Shown here: positions 11,301 to 23,300 of the stretch, one piece after another
Numbering within the stretch: position 1 is the first letter of the stretch
Layout: every line of letters begins with the position of its first letter
NCBI GenBank assembly: GCA_032622095.1
Contig: CP136061.1
Coordinates: forward strand, 128,042,754 to 128,106,753
DNA from: Siphonodentalium dalli
Lineage: Eukaryota; Mollusca; Scaphopoda; Gadilida; Siphonodentaliidae
Direction: 5' to 3'
DNA: 64,000 bases
Position numbers and translations under genes: made by a program
The notes under the pieces: model-generated
Databases searched by the model: none
The model's input: only the letters and a program-made list of their open reading frames with translations
What the model was told of the DNA's origin: nothing

Positions 11301-14300
11301 GGACTAACGACGAGTGGTCAATCCGGACGTTGACACTATGTTTACCATACTATGGTATGGGTAAACATAAAAACAAGAGCGTCGCTAGGGCATGGCAAAA
11401 TACACCTGTGAGTGATAATTTCAACATAATGAGTAATCCATATGCCAAATTTTAAACAGATATAAACTGTAACTAAAGCCATCTTCTGGAAACCAAAATA
11501 ATTGTAATATTATAAGTCAACAAGGACCATAACTCTGGTTAAAATAGGCGGACAGAACCCAAATTATGTATTTTCATATGAGTAATCCATATCCCAAATT
11601 TGAAAACAATCAGATTACTATAACTAAAGTTATCACCCGGAAACCAAAATAATTGGCAAATTATGAGTCGACAAGGACCATAACTCTGGCAAAAATGGGT
11701 GAACTTGACCTGTACATTCATGTGGCTAATGTACATAAAAAATTAGAAAACAGATGGACAAACGAACAAATAACATAATATGTTCTGTTTTTCAAAACGG
11801 GCATATCAAAATGAAAGTATCAATGACACTGTAGCCCTGCTTGGAGATCGGATAAAGTCATTCATTACAGTCAATGGAGTAATAAGGAACTCGGAAAGTA
11901 TAAATATCTAAGTAATACAAGAGGTCGAACTGGAGAGCAATAAACCCTTTGAACCCGAACGACTGGAAAACCGGCCGCAGTGTGAACCTCCAAATACCCC
12001 AGCTGAACCGGCCAGTGTACCGACTGCCACATGTGTATTGTTTACAAACATTGTCGCGATCGACTGATTCTCCAAAAATTATGTTTTTGTTTGTGTCTTG
12101 TTGCTATTGCGTTTAAGCACACAACATAATTAATTATGAAGCCTAAATCTTTTCGGTAAAGGAGATGGTCCAACAAATTTTGGAATCGGATGCGGAAGAT
12201 TTAGAGGATGATGACTACGACAGTTGTGAGTTAGAATGGGAGAATGAAAGCACAGTGACACTGGGAGAGATTCAGATGTCAGTCGCTCCAACAGTTTCAA
12301 GTGCCAATACCATGACACAAGGTCAACGCATGGGGCAGTTGACGCATTGTGGAAATGGGTGGAGCTTATGTCGAGGTAGGGGCGTGGCAGGGGGCATGGC
12401 TTCATACATGCAATTGGTCACGGTGATCATAATGTCCATACCTGGAAAAGGGACACAAATTTGTTTGTTGAAAGTACCTTTACACCTATAAAGAAGCATG
12501 GACCAAAGAATGTAGCTTCAATAAGTGTGGACAGTACACCCCAAGGTTGATTACTTAAAATTTATTTTGGGATGATGCACTTTGGCAGTTCATTGTCGAC
12601 GAGACCAACCGAAACGTTCGTCACATGATTTCGAAAAATCCTAACATGCGCCTTTGAAAATGTCTAAAATGGAGCATAATACAATTAAATGCTCAGGGCA
12701 ATTGTGTCATTGGATCATTTGGGGTATTTGCTTAGCAACCATTGCTACCCTTAAACAAAAGTTAGATTAACTCATCTGACCAGATATATATCAACTTTCA
12801 CAATGGGGCATTGGCTGCATCGAAAACGCCGCTTCCTAGGGCTGAAATATGTCGATAAAAGCTATAATAGCATTTTACTTTCAATTTCAGGTAGTTGCAT
12901 AGCAACCGTTGCCAGGGAGTGATCGTGTGGCAATGTATCCCGATCTTAAAATACTCAGTGGTCCATGGGGAACATGCATGTAAAGTTTCAAACCTGTGAC
13001 ACCATTAAACATAACCAACTGTGAACACATTGCGCCTAAACAGTCTACAATAAATACAAAATAACACTGGAAGCCTAGGGTTATGGGGAGCCAGGGTTCA
13101 AAGGGTTAAGTTTGGGATCAATTGGATGGGAAATGATGGTTATAGGATGAAGTATTTAGTCACCAGTCTGGATATGAGAATGAGTTCACAATATCCGGAA
13201 GTGATCTAGGTGGTGATAGCCAATAGCCATTGCTAATGGTCGAAATCAACAATTTATGGACAATAAAACCTCCTGTGCTGATCTTCCGATATCAATAACA
13301 ACACCCATCTTCTTTGCATAACGCATCTAAATTCTTTTTTGAAAGATTTTTCACATCCTGTCAAACATGACCATGACCACCTAATTTTCGGTTAAAAACA
13401 CAAACGCCACCTGCACTGAGAGACCACCACCATTTATCGAAGAAGAAAGCAATACTTTGGTTAAACTAAGTAATTAAAGTGTCAACGACACTCTATCTAA
13501 CTTGGAAATGGGATCATGCCATATATTACAGTCCATATCGATCAGTTTATATGCTTATGCAACTAGATGTTAACCTGAAATGCAGTTTGGGATTAATCAG
13601 ATGAAAAAGTTTGGCTGTAGGGAGTCCCAAAGGATGCAGGAATGATGTGCCAAAGGATGAAGTAAAATCCAAGATGGCTGCCAGTGGCCATGTTTTCATT
13701 GAAAATTCGATCCCATCCAAATGTGAAGGGTTTTGGTAAGGAATTTTTTTCACCCCACCGTCCCATATGCAACATGCCATAGCTTATTGTCATCTCCACT
13801 AAGGCCCATATGAGGTCCCAGTAACATATATATGGTGTTTTTGCTGTTATAAATTCTTATATGTTTTAAACTGTTACAAATGTCAAATATGGGCACAAAA
13901 GGCCTTCAGTAAAAAATTTGCATGAGGTTGTAAAAAACCTGTTTTTTGCCCCTCGGGCCACCCACCCACCCCGGCATACCTTCCTGCAAATTTTTTATTA
14001 ACCCCCTCCCCCCCCCTGAATGATCTATAAAATTATTCTAAGCTGCCAACTGAATTTGTGAATATATAATATACTAGGGGATTGCCCATCACAAAATGAC
14101 GGGTATATAAATGTTCTTTGTTACTTTCTAGTGTCCGCGGTCATGAACAAATTATCATATTGATATTAGAAATGGAATGGTCATGCTTCTCTTTTTATCA
14201 CTGGATGCACGAGGGAACACTTTATTTCACTAAAACCTAAATTTCTACACCCCCACCCACGTATGCACATGAAAAATCAGTAAATTACTATATACTATAT

Positions 14301-17300
14301 ATTACTTAATTCGGGAGCCTTCATTCAGCGACGGCACATTTTGATCTTAAACGGACACCTTGGGAGCCTGTATTCAGCACACAGCCTAAGGAACACAGGC
14401 CGCTGCACTGTGACCCATTTTATTTACTGTGACACTTTATTTCAACAAGACAGTCAAAGACTGTGGGGTCGCTCACCAGACTGCAAAGACTGATGAGACT
14501 GGGACTCTGGAGACCACAATAGTCAGAACTTTTCATAAGCACTTTGAAAAAAGTAGATCTAAACACGATATGTGGCTAGAGAGGCTTTAGTAGTGTACAG
14601 TGGGTAATTTCAAGGTGAATATCCACCATGAAATTGCCCACTGTTCACCCCCGTCCTCCAGCTCAACAAGTCCCCTCCCGACCGGGCTCCAGACTCCCAA
14701 GTCTTGGGTTGGAATTTCACAACCGACATCTCAAACTTTCTCAATTTTTGGAAATTTCCAATCTCACAAGCACCTTTTTATAAAACCATTTAGACATGTT
14801 TGAAGCCCATTTATCCATGGACCCAAAACACCATACATGTATGTCAGATTAATCAGTTAGGTAGTTCCAAGGAAGATGTTTTAATGAATTTGGTATTTCA
14901 ATGATTTTTTAAACACAAAATTGTTAACTCCCCATAGCCCCCGTCATTTCTTAACAGGTTGACCTGATGTTAACAAATCTGAATATCAGTCACTAAAGGA
15001 TCATCCATACTATATGTAAGCTAAATAGTCCAACCTCTCTTGAGAAGACAATTTAAGAATGACTATAGAGACATACAGTTATGTCCCTGGTCCCACCCTA
15101 TTTAATCTGGTGACCACATCTGAATAAATTTCAATACCAGACACCAAAGAACCCTTCATACTAAATATCAGCAAAATAGACCTGTTAACATTTGTGGCGA
15201 TTTCGGTCGAACAGTTTAACCCGAAGTAGGAAAATGTGGACTGTTACTGGTTGAAAAATCAAATCTACAGCCTAATTGCCTCCACCCAGGCAGCTTAGAA
15301 ATCAATAGGAATCTATATATTATTATACCAGTATCAAACAGCATACATACAGGTAGGGTGGGTGGTTGAGAGTTAAATCTCTTATCTCTGCCCTTATTTG
15401 AACAAATGTGAATCCCCATCTATGAGATCTATTCATCTAGAAATTTCAAACGGTAGATTTTAAGAGTTGAAGAAAACTGATTTTCCTCAAAAGTTTCCTA
15501 AAAATGACCTCACGTGTACAAATCTGAACCCCACTCACCAAAGGACCCTCCATACCAAAAGCTAAATAGGCCTGATGGTTTCTGAAGAATTACTATGGAG
15601 GGAAAGAGTTATGGCCCTGGCTTCTCACCTATATGAACTGATGAACTCATTTTAACAAATCTGAATGTGAGTCAAAATATATAAACCATTTCGGTCTTTA
15701 ATATGTATGTGGAGAAGTCAAAATTGATGGACGGATGGAAACATCCCAACAGAGGGATGGACGGGAGGACATACTGACAGACAAATTCAATCCAATATAC
15801 CCTCCCCCCAAGTTTTCTTTGCAAATCAGGGTATAATGAGTACAACTGGATAGGTGGTGGTTAAGAATATAATAGTGGAACAGCCAAGCCTGAATATAGT
15901 GTCTGACTTTTGCAGAATGAGGTCACTAAAGGGTGAATTTAGTGCTGCAATCCTGTAAGGTGGGCTAGCATCACCAAATTCACCCTCTGTGGACCTCATT
16001 ATGCCATGGGAGACATAGGAACAGATTGAAGTTGTCCAGTTAATTGGTGATGTGCACCCATTGGGCACTTCAATTATCAATTTTATCTTCTGACAGCAAA
16101 TTAGGGAATATAGAAACTGAACAGAAGGGAAAAAGTAAGTAGAAATGTCAATTTAAGACCTGTATACTTCCCTGAAGATGAGGCCTAAGCAGAATGAGGT
16201 CCCTGGAGAGTGTATTTGGTGATGCTAGCCTACTGTGCAGAGTAGCATCACTAAAACACCCTCTGGGGACCTCATTCTGCAAATGTCAGACATACAGCAT
16301 TTTGTTTTGATATGATATGTTAATGATACACACAGAGCATGACTGTTTACACCTAGCTGTCAGCCAGCTAGATAACATCTGAATTGATGACTGTTATTAA
16401 CTCTTTCTGCCTGGGGCTAATACCATACTTTATGGATGTTACAAGGTGTCAGTTTTTCTAATTAATTTTTTCTTGACTGCAGTGGGTGCAGGGGGGGGGG
16501 GGGGGGCGCAGATTGGGGGGGGGGGGTGGTAGTGGGGACAGGGGTGTAGAGGGGTGAGGAGGGAAAGGGGTGGAATGGGGTGTTTTGTGTCTAAAAAAAA
16601 TACAAAAAATCAGGGGTTAAAATGAAAAAAATATTTTTGTATTGGTTCATTTTGAATTGTGATTTGTTTTTTGAATTGAGCAAGGATTTAAATTTAACAA
16701 TATTTAAAAAAAAAAAATTTTTTTTTTTTTTAAGTTATGTTCCTGACACGGCCCCTATTTGACACACTGACCCCATTTGAACAAATCTGAACCCCAGTCA
16801 GACAAGGACCCACCATACAAAATATTAGCTAAATCGGCCTGATGATTCTGGAGAAGAAGTCATTCTAATAATTACTAGGGAGAATAGAGTTATGTCCCTG
16901 ATTCTGCCCCTATTTGACCCAGTGACCCCATTTGAACAAATCTGACCCCCAGTCACTCAAGGACCTTCCATACCAAATATAAGCTAAATAGGCCTGATTG
17001 TTCTTGAAAAGAAGTTGTTTTAAGAATTACTATGGCGGGAAAGAGTTATGGCCCTAGCTTCGCAACTATTTGACTCAGTGACCTTATTTTAACAAATCTG
17101 AGTCTGAGTCAAGCAGGGAACATCCACACCAAATATGAACTCATTTGGCCTTATGATACTGGAGAAGAAGATGATTGTTGACGGACGGACGGACGGACAG
17201 ACGGACGGACGGACGGACGAGGAGTGATGACTATAGCTCCACCGGAGACTTCGTCTCAGGTGAGCTAATAAAACTGTATTATCTAACCCCCTCCCCAATC

Positions 17301-20300
17301 GGCATATATGCATGCACATATGGAACGCAACAATCAATATATTTTACTGTATTACTTTTCCTTTCGATTCCACACTCAATGCACAACTTTCATTAACAAA
17401 GACAGCATTCTTTATTATTATGTTCACAACGAACTGGCAAATTAATGTACCATATTAGCTCCCATTCCCAACGATGGTAGAGCTTTCCAGTCAGGACCTA
17501 CACTCCGCTACATGCACTTTCACGACAAAATCAACATTTGTTACTTATATTCACACTCAACCTAAACGGAACAATTAATTTAACGCCTATTTCCAACAAC
17601 GCTTTGGTAGAGTGCATTGAAGTTTCTTCTACAATAGGAAAGCAAGTGTGGGTTTCCATGCGACGTCATATGACGTCATTTCGACAAACGTCATAAGAAA
17701 TAGTGTCTAACCTTGAGTACAAATACTGCATTTGGGGACCATGTTAGATATCAGGATTGCTTTGAGCAATTGCGTGAAATTTTGTGAGTCATGTTTTACG
17801 ACACCATATAGGCCGTGGTACAAATTTGGGCCACATTGCACGAATGGTTGAAAAGTTATAAATGCACCAAAAGCGTGAACGAGTTATATACACACACAGA
17901 CGACGGGTTTTATATATATAGACTAGGGGATTGCCCGTCACAAAATGACGGGTATTTAAATGTTCTTTGTTACTTTCTAGTGTCCGCCATCATGAACATA
18001 TTCTCATTTCTATATTAGAAATGGAATGGTCATACTTCTCTTTTTTGTCATTGGATGCACGAGGGAACACTTTATTTCACTAAAACTATATTTCTACACC
18101 CACCCCACATATATGCATGCACACATTGAACGAAACAAAATCAGCATATTTAAATATTACTATACTAACTGAAACGTACTCAATTCGGGAGCCTTCATTC
18201 AGCAGCGGCACATTTTGATCTTAAACGGACCCCTTGGGAGCCTGTATTCATCATACAGCCTAGGGAACACATCCCCTGCACTACGACCCATTTGTGGGAA
18301 CACTTATGGTTCAATAAAACTGTATCCCCCCCCCCCCCATGGGAAAAATTGCATTGTGGATTTTCAGAGAAAACCAATGAAATTTGGCATTCAAATGACA
18401 GAAAAACAAAAGAGGAACCTACAAAGTAGATTGTACAGTAAAAGATGTGCATTTTAATAACTTGCGAATACCTGGGGTTGATTGGTCCACAGAGTTATTC
18501 TGCCAAAATCATGTACGAAATCAAAAAGCGATCTATCATTTGAAGATTAAATGTCAAGGTCATCAGTGGGAAATTCCATTGTAGTTTTTCTTTCTAATTG
18601 CAGAGTGTTCAGGTGGCAAAATGATACTAAACATGCCAGGAAAGATGTTCAAAAGTTGATATAACTTAAGGATGTTACATCTGTCGTTCAAAGGTGGAAA
18701 CTAATACTATTTCATAACGAGAGGCCGATCACGATCGGCAGATGTTTAACCCATACCTTGGCGATAGTGACTAGCCATAACTGATAATTTGTCAAAGATA
18801 TGATCACAGGAATTAATCCATATATCAGTACCCAACTTGAAATCAAAAGCTCAAATAATTTGTCTTAAGAAAGGGTTAAAGTATTTGGGTTGGGGGAGGA
18901 GTAGTTTTAAATCTCATAACTCTGTCCCTATTCACACAAGGACCTCTCACTGTGAGATCCAATGGTTTAGTGATTTCGGAGGACATGTTTAGGAGTTTAA
19001 GTTAATTCATTGGAAGCAAAAGTGATAATTCCCTATCTTTGCCACTTTTGACATGCCAGATATTCAAAATTTATTATTCACTTCTAAAGAGAAATTATAA
19101 TTGTTGACAAGTCAGACTGCTTAGAACGACATATATGTAGGGGATTCCATCTCGTATTTAAATGGTACTTTAATTACCCCCCCCCCCCTTCCCGCATTCT
19201 CCCCAGTTATTTGTTTATCAAACATGGACAGATATAAGATCAGATCTGACCTGTGTATTAAATAAGATTAAGTGTTTCATAACAGGGGTGTACGTTTTTC
19301 AAAAATATATGTAGTTTATACAATTCAAAAGTATTATCTATATAATGTTATACAGACATAATATGATGGGGATGACCACTAAATTGTTCATATAAAAGAA
19401 AGTAAGTTAGCCCTCATTTGAATGGTTTCACACATTACAATGTTTTACAAGTAGCTTGGGCACTAAAGCCACAACCTTCAATGTTAATCTTCCAAGTGCT
19501 CTGTGGCCCCTAAAATTCAATCAACCATGAAAATGTGAACAAATTGGAAAATAAGGTTCCTGGAAATACTAACATCTACCATATTGATTTTCAAAACAAG
19601 TCATCACTTACAATAGTCATGTATATTTATCTGCCTGTTTCCCCATTGCATAGATAAATCAAATTGGCTATCAGCTGTTGTTTTAATTTTGAAAGCACGT
19701 GTCTGAAGGGTTAATATATTTTTAAAAAATCAATTAATCAGTCAATACCAAAATTGATAGAAGTGTGCAAAGATACCCAATATATATTAAGAGATATGAG
19801 GAAGAGTCCATGTACATAATAGCATGTGTCTATGGAAACCTTGGAAAGGGTTAATTATTTTTGAAGCAAATTAATGGAATTTAGAAGACACTTATATAGG
19901 TGAGGGGGCCCTTATCTCATCCTGTAATGAAATTTCAAGAATAGGAAAAACACCTGTCTTGTGCTGCCATTAATCAATTTGACAGTTAGAATAAACAAAC
20001 AGCCAGCCACCAGTGTTGTTTATCTTGCTTGACCCACCAGAGCTCTGTATCATATGTCATCACTCATTTCATAACAGATTTCACTTGGAATGACAACATC
20101 TATAAAAATCCTCTGATATACTCTGGATGTTGGATTACATGGTAATTTATTGATATCATTATATTACATGAAACTATTGCAATAAAATCTTCATATTTTC
20201 AAAACAGGATATCACACGGAATCACACCTAATTAATCGTATAAAACTAAAATAAATGAAAGTGTCAATTTTTTTTTATTATTTAAATATTTTTTTTATTG

Positions 20301-23300
20301 TTATTAAAGTTCAAACCCAAAATTTAATATCTGTATATGCTAAATTTAGCATGGAGCTAAATCTAAAAAAAATAAATTTTTTTTTAAATTTTTCTTTCTC
20401 GAAAAAGGGTCATAACTCTTTTAAAATTAATCGGATCAAACCCATATTCGAACTCGATCTGTATTATGGGCTGTGAAACTAACATACCAAATTTGGTTCC
20501 AATCAGATAAAAAATGTTTGAGTTATGGCAGAATGCGTGAATTCTAAGTTGAAAAAGGGCCATAACTCTGTAACAAAATCTCGGATCAAACCCAAATTCG
20601 AACTCGATCTGTATTTTGGGCTGAGAAACCCATATACAAAATTTGGTTTCGATCGGATAAAAAATGTTTGAGTTATCGCATTACTCGTAAAGTGTCTACG
20701 GACAGACGGACAGACGGACAGACAGACGGACAGACAGACAGACCAACGACGAGTGGTCAATCCGGGCAACGACACTATGTTTACCATACTATGGTATGGG
20801 TAAACATAAAAAGGAACATTTTCCATTATTTCTGCAAGAGAAAGTCACTAAGGGAAGCTTCACTTCTTTTATTACTTTGCCTCATTCCTTTTTACCTGGT
20901 TTCGAATACTGCAAAATCGGAACAAACCAACCCGGAAGTTTTCGTATCTATGACGAAACCATGCTGCTTTCGGTCAAGATATTGTACAAAAACAAAAATT
21001 AAGAAGATGGTCAATGGTTTGTGTGATAGACAGTCTGACACCAGTGTGGTCCAAATGGCCATCAAAATATTCAGTGGGGAGTTGGCCAATACATTACATA
21101 ATCTCTAGTATTTCAATTTACGCTCCTTACGCAGGATTGTGGTAGTCCTTCATCACTGTGATTGGGAACATAAAAAAATAAAATACAGTAATGCCCTAAA
21201 TAATCGACTCCTTAACCACAGCAGAAAGCTGAGAGCTTTCTGATGAATGGCAACAAGCCATATTTCCAACTAAATCCTGAAAAGTTACCCATAATTCTGC
21301 TGTGGTTAAGGAGTCGATTATTTAGGGCATAAATGTATCTCCTGCACTGATCTGAAAAACAAATTGCCTGAGAAACAACTAATTAATTATGGATGGCCTT
21401 AATCAAATATTTTGAAATGATGATAAAAAGTCAAGAACTGCAAAAACTAACAAGGTTTTTGTAAGTTATGAGTATGATTAAATAAAATACAAAATTGGAT
21501 AATAGATATTAAATTGTACAATGTTTTCAACTAAAATTAGCAGTACAAGTTAAAGCACAGGTCAACCTATCCAGATATCACAACATTGGAATCCACCTGG
21601 ACCGAAGTGTGCATAAAGCACATATGCATGCTTGCTACAGCTGTACTGCTATGATATTTGTGCATTTGGCTGGTATACAATCATAAAATTCTGATTAATT
21701 CAGCCTTGTATACAATAAGCAATACCGTTGGGAACCTTAATTTATCAGAAAAACTGCATGATTACATATTTTGATAACAATTAGAAAAAATAAATTTAAA
21801 TATAAAAATTCTGCTTTAAATAAAAATAGATTTTTTTTTATTTATTTAAAAAACAAGTTTAAAAATCACCGACCCTGATAATAATCTCTGACTCCAAGAG
21901 AACTACATTCAGATGAACTCATAAGCACAGACCATATAGTAACTGACCTCTGTGTGACATTGGCAAATTGATGGCACTCTACTGTCTGTTTGAAGAAGCT
22001 TGATGAATCCATCTGAATGCTCTGATGTCAATGAAGAAATACAATCTATAACCTACAGAGAGAAAATTCATAGCAATTTTTTCTTTATCATTGAACCAGA
22101 TTGAACTATACATATATCTGGCTATAAACTGGGGAGTAAATATGAAATGAACGATGGTCAATGTGATCATGGGTTTTAAATGTAAAAATATTCACAAAAT
22201 TCCACGAAGGATGGGTACATGCAGAGTTTGTTGAATTTTTACAGTGGTCAAAAGCACTGACCACGTTGAATCTGCTGTTTATTTTACTAGAGAGTAATCA
22301 CATTTTTGAACTGGTGACGTGAAATACTTCATGAGAGACAGGGATGTTGTACAAACACGAGTGCGCATTGCACTTAAGTGTTTCTAAAATAGCCCCTGCC
22401 TAGAATGAATTATTTCACGTCCCCAATTTAATCAAGTGATTATTCTGTTTATTATATTTCCTATAAACATCATTTTACCATTATACCCATGACACAGGGG
22501 GGGGGGGAATTCCGGCACGTATGCCGGGGTGGGTGGGTGGTCAAAGCCACAAACAAGCAATTTTTTCCGCAACTAAAAAAAAAATTTCCTGCTGGTTTTT
22601 TTTAGTGTTTTGGCAATAAGTTGGGCTTCAAAACCACTTTGAATGAGAGAAATAATGTAATTCTAACTGGTAAACTGACTGCAGGCAGTTATCGTGTTGT
22701 ATTTTGTTGCAAATTTTGAAATCCAAGATGGCCGCTGGCAGCCATGTTTTTTTGGCCGAATGACCTCAAAATGACTCATTCCTATTTACATGTCCATGTT
22801 AACATCCATGATAAATAGTATGCACAGAAATTCATATACAGCTGTTTACAGTGAATTTCCCCCCCGCAAATCTATGTTTTAGTGTTAAAAGGGGGGGTGG
22901 GTGTCAAAAAATGGTCGGAAAAAAACTGCCGAAAACGGAAAAAAAAATTGGCGGTGGGGGTGGGTGGGTACAAAAAATGATCGAAAGGGAAAAAATGCCA
23001 TACGTGCCTGAAATTTTTTTCCGACCCCCCCCCCCCCCCCCGCACGACACATAAATTTCAATAGGACATATGAATATATATAACATATGATAGTTAAAGT
23101 GAAATAATAACACAACTAGAAGTGAAATTATTGTTTATAATCACCTGAGAAATCAAGGTAAATCATGTATAGGAATGTAATAATTATATTTACATGTACA
23201 TACCAGAAAAATTATGAATTGGGATTTTTATATCATCCCTATTATTTATTCAATTTATTATCTCTATCCCGAAAATATTGAACAAAATAGTTTGCCGAGG

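Larger units (their letters stand above)
16440..17272 (+). mobile_element. pearl-type element, family 3, with poly-G lead and GGAC tail
   Basis: A G-rich tract (16490-16580), A/T-rich spacer, three units of about 155 bp (CCCATTTGAACAAATCTGA), the GGAC/GACG microsatellite at 17179-17220 and a 3' hairpin GGAGACTTCGTCTC followed by AGGTGAGCTAA. The copy at 40480 has the same order. Confidence 0.7.

Noticed and set aside
20668-20760. Microsatellite-encoded Asp/Arg/Thr repeat peptide as a protein domain
   Set aside because: The peptide period equals the GACA repeat period and recurs at every pearl tail.
20668-21108. 146-codon plus-strand ORF
   Set aside because: It starts in the GACA microsatellite and terminal hairpin of a Helentron-like element; composition is repeat-driven.
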